DNA from: an uncultured Kordia sp.
GTDB taxonomy: Bacteria; Bacteroidota; Bacteroidia; Flavobacteriales; Flavobacteriaceae
Assembly (NCBI RefSeq): GCF_947489565.1
Contig: NZ_CANLEA010000003.1
Location: 248,001 to 312,000, forward strand
Length of the DNA stretch: 64,000 nucleotides
Direction of reading: 5' to 3'
Positions within the stretch are counted from its first letter, which is position 1; each line of letters starts with the position of its first letter. The position numbers and the translations under genes were made by a program. This document shows positions 31,052 through 41,500 of this stretch, piece by piece. The notes under the pieces are model-generated. The model saw only the letters and a program-made list of their open reading frames with translations. It had not been told where the DNA came from and ran no database searches.

Positions 31052-34000
31052 TTATTCGAAGAAATTTTCTAATTCGTCTACCGATAATTCATTAAAACTA
31101 TAATCACTAGGTGTTAGTGTGGTTGAATTCAGCTTTGAACATTGTGCTATTAATGCCTCCAAGTTTTCCTTGTATCTCAACACTAAGTTTTCTATGGTTG
31201 TTGCCATAAAGTGAGTTGTGTTGTAGGTCATTCCTATATGTAATTTACCGTCAACAATCATACTGTTGATCAATAACTCATTGTCATTCTGATTCGTTGA
31301 AGCACTCAACATCCCGATTGATTCACTTGAGACCCTAAATGACTTCCCTGATAAGTCATTATCAAAATCTCCCAAGTAGTTAAATCCTATCTGTGGTCGT
31401 ACACGATCTACCAACTTGTCCTCTCCTACATAAGCCAATAATCCATATCCGATTCCCTTATTCGGTATCTTTCGCAAATGTTCCTTGGTCCAAATCAAGG
31501 TATCCAATAAGTCTTCCTCATTCGATACTTTAAGTAGTACAGGAAATTCACTCGTAAACCAACCAATCGTTCGATTGATATCAATATCTCCTAGCTCCTC
31601 ACGTCCATGTCCTTCTAAACTAATCAGCATCTCTTCCTTGCCCCATAACTCATGAATACTCCTTCCTAAAGCTGTTAGTAAAAAGTCATTAATCTCTGTA
31701 TTGTATGCCGTATGTGCTTGTTCTTGTAATAAGGTAGTGTCCGATACATTGAGTGTTGCTCTAAATGTTTCGGTGTCTTGTATCTGATTGTCTGTTCCGT
31801 TTAAGTCTCTTGGAATGGTTGTTGTTCCTGCCGATGAGAGAATCGATTGCCAATATGTAGCTTCCGATTGGATGGCTTCACTATTGGATTGTTCTTGCAT
31901 ATGAACAGACCAATCTTTAAAAGATAAGGTCTTATCCGATAACTTCAATCTTGTGACTCCTTGTTTGCTTTGCGTGTATAAATCCTCTAAGTCTTCCAAT
32001 AAGATACGCCATGAAATACCATCCATAATCAAGTGATGTACCACCATCAATAGCTTGCTACCTTCATCGGTATGATATAAATTTAGTTTCATCAGTGGAC
32101 CTGTCTCTAATCGCAGGCTCGATTGTAACTCTGCCGCTTTATTTGACAGTATTGAAGACCAAGCGATTACTCCTCGAAGATCATATGTTTCTAACCATAA
32201 TGGATGATCTAAGCCTTTGTTCTCTTGTAACCATTTGCCTGTTTCTTCTCTGAACACCATACGAAGTGCATCGTGATGGGTTTGAAGTGTTGTGAATATT
32301 GCTTTGATCGTTTCTGGTGTTACAACCTGCTCAAAATCTAATAACATCGATTGGTTGTAATGCCAAGGTGAGTCGTGTCCTGATTCGAAAAACCATTCTT
32401 GAATCGCATTTAAAGGCACCATACCACTAATTACAGATTGATCTACAGAGCGTTCTGATTTCTTAACATGTATGGCCAGTTCTGATAATACAAGGTAGCG
32501 CATAATGTTCTGTACACTTAATCGATAACCAGCCTTGCCCATTCTTGAAGCGACCTGTACTGCTTTGATCGAATCGCCTCCAACGGCAAAGAAGTTATCC
32601 ATCACTCCTATCTGTTGCTTGCCCAATACTTCTTGCCAAATAGAAACTAATGCTGCTTCTACTTCATTTCGTGCCGCTACATAAGTATCTGCATTACTCT
32701 GTAATTCTTCTGTGTAGCCTAATAAGGTTTTACGATCTAGCTTTCCATTGGAAGTAAGTGGCATTGTGTCTAACAATACATAACTTGACGGTAACATATA
32801 ACTTGGTAAACGATCGCCTAGTTTTTGTTTCAATATATCTAATTCCACTGCTTCCGATAAAACTAAGTAAGCACATAAGTATTTGCGTCCTTCATTGTCT
32901 TCCTTGTCTAAGACAACGGCTTCTTTTACACCTTCCAATCCTACAAAGTGATTTTCTATATCACCTAACTCTATACGATGTCCGCGTATCTTTACTTGAT
33001 GATCCTTTCTTCCTAGAAAGTCCAAATCACCATTGGGTAAGTAACGACCTAAATCGCCCGTGCGATACATGCGAACGCCTTTTCTAAAGGGATCTTCTAT
33101 GAATACTGCATCCGTGCGTTCTGCATCATTCAAATAACCGCGACCAACTCCCAATCCTGATACTACAATTTCTCCAGTAACTCCTATGGGACATACATTG
33201 AATGATTCATCTACAATATGAATATGGAAGTTTTGTACCGTCTTTCCTATTGGAACACGTTCCAATTCTGGTGCTTTATCCAACACATGATGGGTAATAT
33301 CATCGGAAGCTTCTGTCGGTCCGTAAGCATTCACCATCGGTATCTCTGAAAATAACGAAAACCATCTTCGTGCCAATACTGGTTTTAAAGTCTCTCCCGT
33401 GACCATTAAGTATTTTAGTGCCGGAAAGAATGCTTCCGTATCACCTTCTTCTATCGTATCTAATAAAAGTGATAGATAGGAAGGTACAACTTCTAGGATG
33501 CTAATTGTATCTGATTTCACTTGTGCCATAAAAGCTGTTGGCTTTAACACTAAGTCTTGAGAATAAATGACCGTACTTCCTCCGACTAATAAGCCAGAAA
33601 ACATCTGCCATACTGAGATATCAAATATTGGAGGCGCATTAAAGGAAACTATACTTTCTTGAGTGAGTTCTAAAACATCCACTTTTGAGTACAAGTGATT
33701 TAACATTCCAATATGCTCTACCATGGCTCCTTTAGGTTTGCCCGTTGAGCCTGAGGTATAAATTACATAGGCTAAATCCGAAGGTTCAAAAGCTAAAGAA
33801 ACTGCTGCTGTGGAATGATTTGAGATGTTGTTTGCTTCTTTGTCCAAATGCAAGAAATCACAGATATCTGTCAATCCTGAGGTAAATCCACTGAGACTTA
33901 CCATTAAGGATGATTTTGAAGAGGCAACGATTTCTTGGATACGTGATATTGGAAAGTTCGGATCTAACGGAATGTACGCGGCGCCACATTTCCAGATAGC

Positions 34001-37000
34001 CAATATCGTTTCCATGAGTTCTAACGAGCGATCTAACAGCACTAATACAATACTGCCTTTACCGATTTGGTGTTCCGTTTGTAAATAATGTGCTAGTTGA
34101 TTGGTGCGTGACCATAAATCATCATAACTTACAGAGACATCGCCGCTGACAACTGCCGTTTTCAGTGGTGACTCTTGTCTTATTTTGTCTAAATGATCTA
34201 GGTAACTTAATGATTCAGGTAAAGCTACTTCCGTTGCATTGAAACCTGCTAACGTTGCTTTCTCTTTTTCGGAGAGGATTTCTACTTCATTAATCTTTAA
34301 GTTTCTATTTTTTATGATCGATTCTAGACATGTTTTATAATTATCGAATAATTGTTGAATTCTCGATGCTTCAAAAATATCAGTATTGTATTCTATGTAA
34401 ATATCTAATCCTTCTGCGGTTTCTAGAAAATCAAAACTCAAATCATATTTACTGTATGCACTTTTAAATCGATAGGTATCAATCGTAAGTCCATCCAACT
34501 CTTCATCAATCGTATCTTGAATGGCGTTTTGTAAAGTTACCATGACATCAAATAAAGGTGCATGTCCTTGTTTACGCTCTATTCCTAGTTCTCCAATTAT
34601 TTTATCGAAAGGATATTCCTGATTGTCAAAAGCTTCTAAACTAGTGTCTTTTACTTTTGCTAATACTTCTTTGAATGTATCCTCTGCATCAAATATGGTT
34701 CTTAATGCAAGCGTATTGATGTAAAACCCAAGTTGATTTTCAAGATCAGGATGCTTTCTTCCGGCTGCAGCGGTACCAATAACGATATCGGTTTGACCTG
34801 TGTATTTGTAGAATACTGTTTTTAAGGAAGCAATTAAAACCATGAAGAAACTTACTTCTTCATTTTTGCTTAACTCCAATAAGTTTTCTTTAATTGTGGC
34901 ATCTAGCGTAAAATCTAATACTGCACCATTGAAGGTTTGAAATTTTGGTCTGATGTAATCTGTCGGTAATTCTAATGGCGCTATTTTACCATTTAGTTTT
35001 TCCAACCAATACGTCTGTTGTTCTTTAAGACTGTTGTCTTTTAGTTGCTTGTTTTGCCATTCAGCATAGTCTTTATATTGAATTTTCAATGGATGTAAAG
35101 AAGGAGTTGTATCATTTTTATAGGCGTTGTATAAAACCAATAATTCCTTCATCATAATACTCATTGACCAAGCATCGGATATGATATGGTGTATAAAGAA
35201 CAGTAATACGTGCTGATTTGTTTCTGTTTGTATTAAATTGACCTTTAGTAAAGGTCCTTTTTCCATATCGAAAGCTTCGTTTCCTGTATCGCTAAAAATT
35301 TTGTTTAGTTCTGAATCTTTATCGACACTATCGCTAAGATCTGTGTGATGTATATTAAAAGTAAACTCTGTAATTTCCTGTACTTTTTGCATTGGCTTTC
35401 CATCAACCATAATGATGGTAGATCGCAAAATTTCATGTCTTTTTATGAGTTCTTGAAATGCATTTTCTAGCGGTTCTTTTTCTAAGCCATTTATGGTGTA
35501 CCCTACAGGCATTATGTAGGCTTTATTGCCTTCTTCTATTTGATCTAAAAGCCAAAGTCTATTTTGAGCATTAGATACTTCATAGTATTCTTTTTTCGTA
35601 GTTGGCTGTATTTTTGCATATACCGTTTTTTCAGATGTGCGTATTGTTTTTACTAGCAATGCAATTGTTGAATGTTCAAAAATATCCTTTAAAGTAAGCT
35701 CTACCTGAAACGTTTTGTATATGCGTGATAGCATTTGTGCTGCTAGCAATGAATGTCCTCCTAATTCGAAGAAACTGTCTTCAACTCCAAATTGATTGGT
35801 TCTTAACAGTGATTGCCAAATTTCGAAAAGTTCATTTTCCATCACGTCTCTAGGAGCGATGTATGTTTTTTCTTTTGAAATTTTATTGTTGTATTCTTCT
35901 TTGAGCGTTCTTCTGTTAATTTTTCCACTGGATGTCACTGGAAAACTATCTTTTACAATATATTTTGATGGAATCATGTATCCTGGCAGCAAATTGCTTA
36001 GGTAGGATCTTACTCCTTGCTCTTCAAAAGAAGCTGTCCCAATGATAAAAGCGATTAAGTAGTTTTCCTTTTGTTCATTTTCTTCGGAAATTACCGCTAC
36101 GTCTTTTACAAATTTGTAGTTTAATATACTGTTTTCAATTTCACCGATTTCAACTCTGTTTCCCCATATTTTTACCTGATTGTCGGTTCTGCCAAAGTAT
36201 TCAATGTTTCCATCAGGCAACCAACGACCATGATCGCCTGTGCGATATAGCTTTTCATTTTCTTTGAACGGGTTTTTTATGAATTTTTCTTTGGTGAGTT
36301 GTTCTTTGTTAAGATATCCGTTAGAAAGACTAATTCCTCCAATAAATATTTCACCTTTTGCTCCAATTGGTAATCGTTGTAAGTCAGTATTCAGAATGTA
36401 TATTTCTGTATTACTTATAGGTTTTCCAATAGGAACATTATCAATATTATCGCTGCTTTTTAAGGTGTATGCCGTTGATGCGGCACATCCTTCAGAACAA
36501 CCATATAAATTGATTACTTCAAAGTTTTGTGTACTTGATCTTTTATATTTAAACGCTTCACCACTTAGGATTAATGTTCTTAAAGTAGTAATGGTTTCCA
36601 CATCAATTGAATTTGCAAAATGCAGATATACTGAAGGTACAAATTGTACGATTGATGTTTGTATGGCAGCTAACCATGCTCGTAATTCTTCTTGATTTAA
36701 AACAATATCATCATACGGTCTCAGATACACGGCACTATCACCAACGGTAATAGGAAATAATAATTCGATGATTGAATCCACAAAGTTTATCGTTGTTTTT
36801 TGTGGAAATACATCATTTGGTTGAAAGTTTACATATTCTTTAAACCATTGAAATTGATTGACCAAATTGACATACGATAAACACGCTCCTTTTGGTTTCC
36901 CTGTAGAACCTGATGTGTATATTACATAAGCTAGTGCTGTAGCTTGAATGTCGCGTTTAGGATTTGTTTTTTTGAAGTCTTGAATGTGTTTCCATTCTTT

Positions 37001-38125
37001 ATCAATAAAACATACAGGCACATTTATATTTGAAGTCTTAACTTCATAAGAAGTATGCGCAATTAGTATTTTAATTGCGCTGTCTTCTATGATATATTCT
37101 GTTCTGTTGTTTGGTCCTGTAGGTGCTATTGGCAATACTACGCCGCCAGTTTTCATGACAGCAAGAATACTTACCAATAGTTCAACAGACGATTCTAAAC
37201 ATACTCCAACAATTGCACCTTTTTGAATGTTTTTTTCTTCAATAAGATACCAAGCTAGTTGATTTACCTTTTCATTTAATCCATGATAAGAAAGGTATCC
37301 GTCTCCATAAAACAAAGCTGCTTTATGAGGATTTTTCTCGGCTTGTGTTTCAAATAATTCAGGAATCGTTTTGCATTCAAAAGATTTTTCTGATGACAAT
37401 TTCCCTAAGTCAATAACTGGTTCGGTATATAATTCTAAAGAATTTAATGTGTCATCTATATTGGAAAGCGTCTTAGAGAGTACCGTATGAAAAAATTGTA
37501 TAAAGCTTTCAATATAGAGCGGATTAAAACCTGGTTTGTAGTTAAGAATTATAGTTCCTCCTTCACTTTTCCTAGAAAAAGAAATTGCTATATCACATTC
37601 TGAAAAGAATTCATTTTCTTTCTGAATTTCATCATCATAAAACCCTATTTGAAATAATAGATTTGGATTGTAATCTAATGTAGATTTTATTTTTTCTAAT
37701 AGGTCTTTATTGTTAAAATTTTGATGCTTGTATGCTTGTATGACTCGTTCACGATTACAGTTTAATATTTCCTTTATTGTTTTGTTTTCATGATGTTCAC
37801 ATCTAAGAAAATTAAGCTTGTCTGAAGAAAATTTGTCTTCTTCCTTTAGAAGAAACTCAGGCGTAGCAATAGCAAATTTATTTTCTTGCGTAAATCTGCG
37901 AAGCGAAATATCAAGACAGGTAAGCATGTAAATATACCGTCCTACAGGAGATTTATTTGTCAATGCTTCTATGTTTGATACGATTTCTTCCGATAGCTCA
38001 AGATGTAATGTTTTTCTATCGTGAGTCCCTACTTCATTGAAACTAAATAGTTGCTTTAGATTCAAATCAGAAATAGTTTCTTTAAATTGTTCTCGCCAAT
38101 ATCTTTCTAAGATTAACTCTTTCAT
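31052..38125 (-). CDS. NRPS-B: half-C - A (beta-Ala-like code) - T - C - A (Dap/Dab-like) - T - E
   Basis: 2357 aa; A3 motif AYVIYTSGSTGKPKG twice; C motif HHIISDA (variant); GGDSIKAVQ carrier followed by an E domain (HHLIMDG); terminal linker LTPSDYSFNELSVDELENFFE. Confidence 0.96.
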   Translation of the reverse strand: MKELILERYWREQFKETISDLNLKQLFSFNEVGTHDRKTLHLELSEEIVSNIEALTNKSPVGRYIYMLTCLDISLRRFTQENKFAIATPEFLLKEEDKFSSDKLNFLRCEHHENKTIKEILNCNRERVIQAYKHQNFNNKDLLEKIKSTLDYNPNLLFQIGFYDDEIQKENEFFSECDIAISFSRKSEGGTIILNYKPGFNPLYIESFIQFFHTVLSKTLSNIDDTLNSLELYTEPVIDLGKLSSEKSFECKTIPELFETQAEKNPHKAALFYGDGYLSYHGLNEKVNQLAWYLIEEKNIQKGAIVGVCLESSVELLVSILAVMKTGGVVLPIAPTGPNNRTEYIIEDSAIKILIAHTSYEVKTSNINVPVCFIDKEWKHIQDFKKTNPKRDIQATALAYVIYTSGSTGKPKGACLSYVNLVNQFQWFKEYVNFQPNDVFPQKTTINFVDSIIELLFPITVGDSAVYLRPYDDIVLNQEELRAWLAAIQTSIVQFVPSVYLHFANSIDVETITTLRTLILSGEAFKYKRSSTQNFEVINLYGCSEGCAASTAYTLKSSDNIDNVPIGKPISNTEIYILNTDLQRLPIGAKGEIFIGGISLSNGYLNKEQLTKEKFIKNPFKENEKLYRTGDHGRWLPDGNIEYFGRTDNQVKIWGNRVEIGEIENSILNYKFVKDVAVISEENEQKENYLIAFIIGTASFEEQGVRSYLSNLLPGYMIPSKYIVKDSFPVTSSGKINRRTLKEEYNNKISKEKTYIAPRDVMENELFEIWQSLLRTNQFGVEDSFFELGGHSLLAAQMLSRIYKTFQVELTLKDIFEHSTIALLVKTIRTSEKTVYAKIQPTTKKEYYEVSNAQNRLWLLDQIEEGNKAYIMPVGYTINGLEKEPLENAFQELIKRHEILRSTIIMVDGKPMQKVQEITEFTFNIHHTDLSDSVDKDSELNKIFSDTGNEAFDMEKGPLLKVNLIQTETNQHVLLFFIHHIISDAWSMSIMMKELLVLYNAYKNDTTPSLHPLKIQYKDYAEWQNKQLKDNSLKEQQTYWLEKLNGKIAPLELPTDYIRPKFQTFNGAVLDFTLDATIKENLLELSKNEEVSFFMVLIASLKTVFYKYTGQTDIVIGTAAAGRKHPDLENQLGFYINTLALRTIFDAEDTFKEVLAKVKDTSLEAFDNQEYPFDKIIGELGIERKQGHAPLFDVMVTLQNAIQDTIDEELDGLTIDTYRFKSAYSKYDLSFDFLETAEGLDIYIEYNTDIFEASRIQQLFDNYKTCLESIIKNRNLKINEVEILSEKEKATLAGFNATEVALPESLSYLDHLDKIRQESPLKTAVVSGDVSVSYDDLWSRTNQLAHYLQTEHQIGKGSIVLVLLDRSLELMETILAIWKCGAAYIPLDPNFPISRIQEIVASSKSSLMVSLSGFTSGLTDICDFLHLDKEANNISNHSTAAVSLAFEPSDLAYVIYTSGSTGKPKGAMVEHIGMLNHLYSKVDVLELTQESIVSFNAPPIFDISVWQMFSGLLVGGSTVIYSQDLVLKPTAFMAQVKSDTISILEVVPSYLSLLLDTIEEGDTEAFFPALKYLMVTGETLKPVLARRWFSLFSEIPMVNAYGPTEASDDITHHVLDKAPELERVPIGKTVQNFHIHIVDESFNVCPIGVTGEIVVSGLGVGRGYLNDAERTDAVFIEDPFRKGVRMYRTGDLGRYLPNGDLDFLGRKDHQVKIRGHRIELGDIENHFVGLEGVKEAVVLDKEDNEGRKYLCAYLVLSEAVELDILKQKLGDRLPSYMLPSSYVLLDTMPLTSNGKLDRKTLLGYTEELQSNADTYVAARNEVEAALVSIWQEVLGKQQIGVMDNFFAVGGDSIKAVQVASRMGKAGYRLSVQNIMRYLVLSELAIHVKKSERSVDQSVISGMVPLNAIQEWFFESGHDSPWHYNQSMLLDFEQVVTPETIKAIFTTLQTHHDALRMVFREETGKWLQENKGLDHPLWLETYDLRGVIAWSSILSNKAAELQSSLRLETGPLMKLNLYHTDEGSKLLMVVHHLIMDGISWRILLEDLEDLYTQSKQGVTRLKLSDKTLSFKDWSVHMQEQSNSEAIQSEATYWQSILSSAGTTTIPRDLNGTDNQIQDTETFRATLNVSDTTLLQEQAHTAYNTEINDFLLTALGRSIHELWGKEEMLISLEGHGREELGDIDINRTIGWFTSEFPVLLKVSNEEDLLDTLIWTKEHLRKIPNKGIGYGLLAYVGEDKLVDRVRPQIGFNYLGDFDNDLSGKSFRVSSESIGMLSASTNQNDNELLINSMIVDGKLHIGMTYNTTHFMATTIENLVLRYKENLEALIAQCSKLNSTTLTPSDYSFNELSVDELENFFE
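31096..34284 (-). repeat. Module repeat copy 3 (A-T-E of NRPS-B module 2), paralogous to 19354-22542
   Basis: Near-identical DNA over ~3189 bp without net indels (constant offset 11742). Confidence 0.92.
37420..38125 (-). other. N-terminal half condensation domain of NRPS-B (no HHxxxDG)
   Basis: First ~235 aa (MKELILERYWREQFKETISDLNLKQLFSF...) precede the first A domain and resemble a C-domain C-lobe; divergent, no HHxxxDG. Confidence 0.65.
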
Positions 38126-38193
38126 TATGATAACTTCCCTATAAAGATTTATTATATTATTTAACTGTAATCATTTAACTATCAACACTTTTT

Positions 38194-38550
38194 TTAGATT
38201 TCTGATTTTATAGTGTTGTCTTCATTAAGTATCACTACTGTAGGTTTGTAGGTTTCTAGTTCTTCGTCATCTACTGCTCCATAAGCAACAATAATTACTC
38301 GGTCTCCAACTTGAGCTAATCTAGCGCAGGCACCATTTAAGCAAATTGTACCAGAGCCTCTTTCTCCTGGAATAATATAAGTGACAAATCTTGACCCGTT
38401 GTTTACATCTAGGATATGAACTTGTTCATGTATTTTCATATTGGCCTTATCGACCAAATCCATATCAATTGTGCAACTTCCTTCATAGTTTAAGTCAGCT
38501 TCTGTGACTTTCGCTAAATGTAATTTTGATTTTAAAATTGTGTGTAACAT
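38194..38550 (-). CDS. panD: Aspartate 1-decarboxylase (pyruvoyl-dependent), beta-alanine supply
   Basis: MLHTILKSKLHLAKVTEADLNYEGSCTIDMDLVDKANM...ERGSGTICLNGACARLAQVGDRVIIVAYG: PanD with the G-S self-cleavage site. The ORF track starts at 38577, but the internal ATG at 38550 matches the usual PanD N-terminus and avoids overlapping NRPS-A. Confidence 0.93.
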   Translation of the reverse strand: MLHTILKSKLHLAKVTEADLNYEGSCTIDMDLVDKANMKIHEQVHILDVNNGSRFVTYIIPGERGSGTICLNGACARLAQVGDRVIIVAYGAVDDEELETYKPTVVILNEDNTIKSEI

Positions 38551-38560
38551 TCTTTTTTGG

Positions 38561-41500
38561 TTAAAAATTAAATTCAAAGTTTGTATCTTTTAGTTGGTTC
38601 TCCTGATCTAGTTCTAGTTCCCAATCACTTTTTACTTGTATATCGCTTAGTTTTTGAGTAAGATCACCAACAATCTTTTTGGAAAGGAATAAGAATTCAT
38701 GTGCCATCAACTCTATCCTTTCGTGTTTGTATAAATCTGTATTGTATTCTATTTCAAAAAATATCTGTTCTCCTTTTTCAAAGAAGTAAAAGGAAATATC
38801 AAATTTGCTTGTGTTAGATGCAACAGGTATGTGTTCAATACTGTTTCCATCTATCGTATATGAATAATCCTTGTCTCTAAAGTTTTGAAGAGATACTAAG
38901 ACATTGAATAGTGACTTGTTTTTTGCTACTTTATTCAAGCTTACATCGTCTACTATTTTATCGAAAGGATACGTTTGATATTCGTATGCTTCCAACATTG
39001 TATTTTTTACTTTTTCTAATAAGTTGCCAACACTTTCATCTGCAGAAAAACGAGTTCGGAGTGGTAATGTGTTTAAATAGAAACCTATTTGATCTTCTAA
39101 ATCTGGATGTTCTCTACCTGCAACTAACGATCCTATAATGATGTCTTCTTGTTTGGAATATTTGTGAAGTAATGCTTTTACAAAAGTTAATAGCACCATA
39201 AATACCGTTGCTTTCTCTGCCTTAGCCAGCTCATATATTTGTTCGCTAAGAGCTACATCTATATCATACGCGAGTGTATGTCCTTGATATGTTTTGGTTT
39301 CATCATCAATAAAATCTTGATCGAGTTGTAATACAGGCAATTCTCCTTTTAGTTTTTCGCTCCAATACTTTTGATGTGCTGTAAAATCGCCTTTTTCAAG
39401 TTTCGTATTTTGCCAATTGGCATAGTCTTTATATTGAATTTTTAATGGAGCTAATGTACTTTCTTCCTCATTTTGATGTGCTTCGTAAAGCGTTACAACA
39501 TCTTTTACAAGAACTCCTATGGACCAACCATCAGATATTATGTGATGCAGTGTTAGTATAAATACATAGGTATCATTTTGTAAATGAAGTAATGTAGCTC
39601 TGATCAGCGTATCATTCTGTAAATCAAAATAAGTGTTGGATTCATCTTCTGCTATTTGAATTACTTTATCGTCTTGCGCATCCGTATTTTTTAAGTGTAT
39701 ATGCTTTATACGAAAATCTACTTCTTCAACTTTGGCAATACGTTGTTTAGGTTCTCCTTCATGCATTACAAAAGTTGTTCGTAATGTTTCATGTCTGGCA
39801 ACAATACTTTGAAAAACTTTTTCAAATGTTTCTACATCTAGTCCTTTAATTTTATAAGCGCCAGATATGTTATAAGCAACAACATTATTTTCTTTTTGAT
39901 CTAGAATCCATAATCGTTTTTGAGCATATGATAAATCGTATACATCATTGAAAGGAACTGTTTGAATTTCTCCCAGTTTTATTCTTTTAGACGTATGAAT
40001 AACTTCCGATAAAGATTGTATTGTTGGATATTTGAACACATCCTTTAAACCTATTTTGACATTGAATTCCCTGTGAATGAATGAGGTTAATTGTATAGCT
40101 CTTAATGAATGTCCGCCAATTTCAAAAAAGTTTTCAGTGATGCCAATGTTTTCTCTTTTCAGCAGTTTGCTCCATAGTTGACTTAGTATCTTTTCTGTTA
40201 TATTTCTTGATGGTTGTTTGGTTATACCATCCTGTGGCATTTCAGTAGTCATACTGAGTAATGCTTTTTTGTCTACTTTACCATGTGACGATAACGGAAG
40301 TTTGTCCAACTGTATAAACATGTCTGGCAACATATATGTTGGCAAGTGACCTTTAAGATACGTTCTTAATTGAGTTGCTTCTACTGCTTCACTGGAAGTT
40401 ATGTATGCTATAAGATATTGCTCGTCTTGTTCGTTTTTAACAATTACAGAAACATCTACAATAGTATCATATTCAGCAATTGTATTTTCTATTTCTCCTA
40501 GCTCAATTCTGTGTCCTCTTATTTTAACTTGATTGTCAATTCTTCCTAAAAACAGCATGTTTCCATCTGGCAACCATTTTGCCATATCACCCGTTTTATA
40601 GAGACGATCGCCTTTTACAAATGGACTTTCAATAAACTTTTCTTTGGTTAATGCTGGTCGGTTATGATATCCACGACTTACGCCTTCTCCACCAATGTAT
40701 AATTCTCCTTCTACTCCTATTGGCTGTAAGTTTAATGTTTCATCACAGATATACATTTTTGTTCCTGGCAATGGTTTCCCAATAGGAATGATATCTTTTT
40801 CTAAATGTTCACTGGCAATTGCCCAACTAGAATCTACCGTAGCTTCTGTAACACCATACACATTGAGTATTTCTGTATCGGAACCAAATATTTTGTGATA
40901 TCTTCTGGCTAAATCGGCATGTACAATTTCTCCTCCTATTAAAACAAAGTCTGGCGTATGATTTAGGTTGTAATTTCCTTGTGCAACTTCATTGAGTAAG
41001 TGACTTAAATAGCTTGGTGTTGCATCAAATATGTTTATTTTATTTGTAAAGATTTCTTTGAGTAATAATGCTGGATCTTTTCTTTTTTCTTCCGATGGTA
41101 TTACTAAGGTTCCGCCACTTAAAAACGGTGGAAATAATTGTTTTACAGAAGAATCAAAACTATACGAAGCCGTCAGTAAGGTTCTTGGTGCAGCATAAGA
41201 ATCGTACATAATATCCTTAAGCCATAAACATAAGTTTACTACTGAATGATGCGCTACTAAAACACCTTTTGGTTTTCCTGTGGTTCCCGATGTGTAAATA
41301 CTGTAAATTAAACCGTTTAGGTTATAATTGATGGAAAGGTTTTCTTCACTTTCAGCTTCAATCTTAGCCGTATTTATAGCTTCAATTTTATCAAAATTAA
41401 TATCATCAATATACTTCTGTTCTGTTAATACAAAGTGTATATCGCTGTCTTCTATCAGGAACATTTTTCTATTCGTCGGATACGATGGATCTATGGGTAC

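Noticed and set aside
16456-33087. Plus-strand ORFs of identical length (109 aa at 16456, 21016, 32758; 87 aa at 17523, 22083, 33825)
   Set aside because: Antisense shadow ORFs recurring only because the underlying A-domain modules are duplicated; no recognisable protein motifs.
16291-34284. Possible mobile element or CRISPR-like repeats
   Set aside because: The repeats are coding A-T-E modules with domain-boundary edges; no transposase, terminal inverted repeats, or short spaced repeats were seen anywhere in the window.
38551-38577. panD start at 38577 as given in the ORF track
   Set aside because: The extra nine residues (MNLIFNQKR) overlap the end of NRPS-A and are not typical of PanD; ATG at 38550 fits better.
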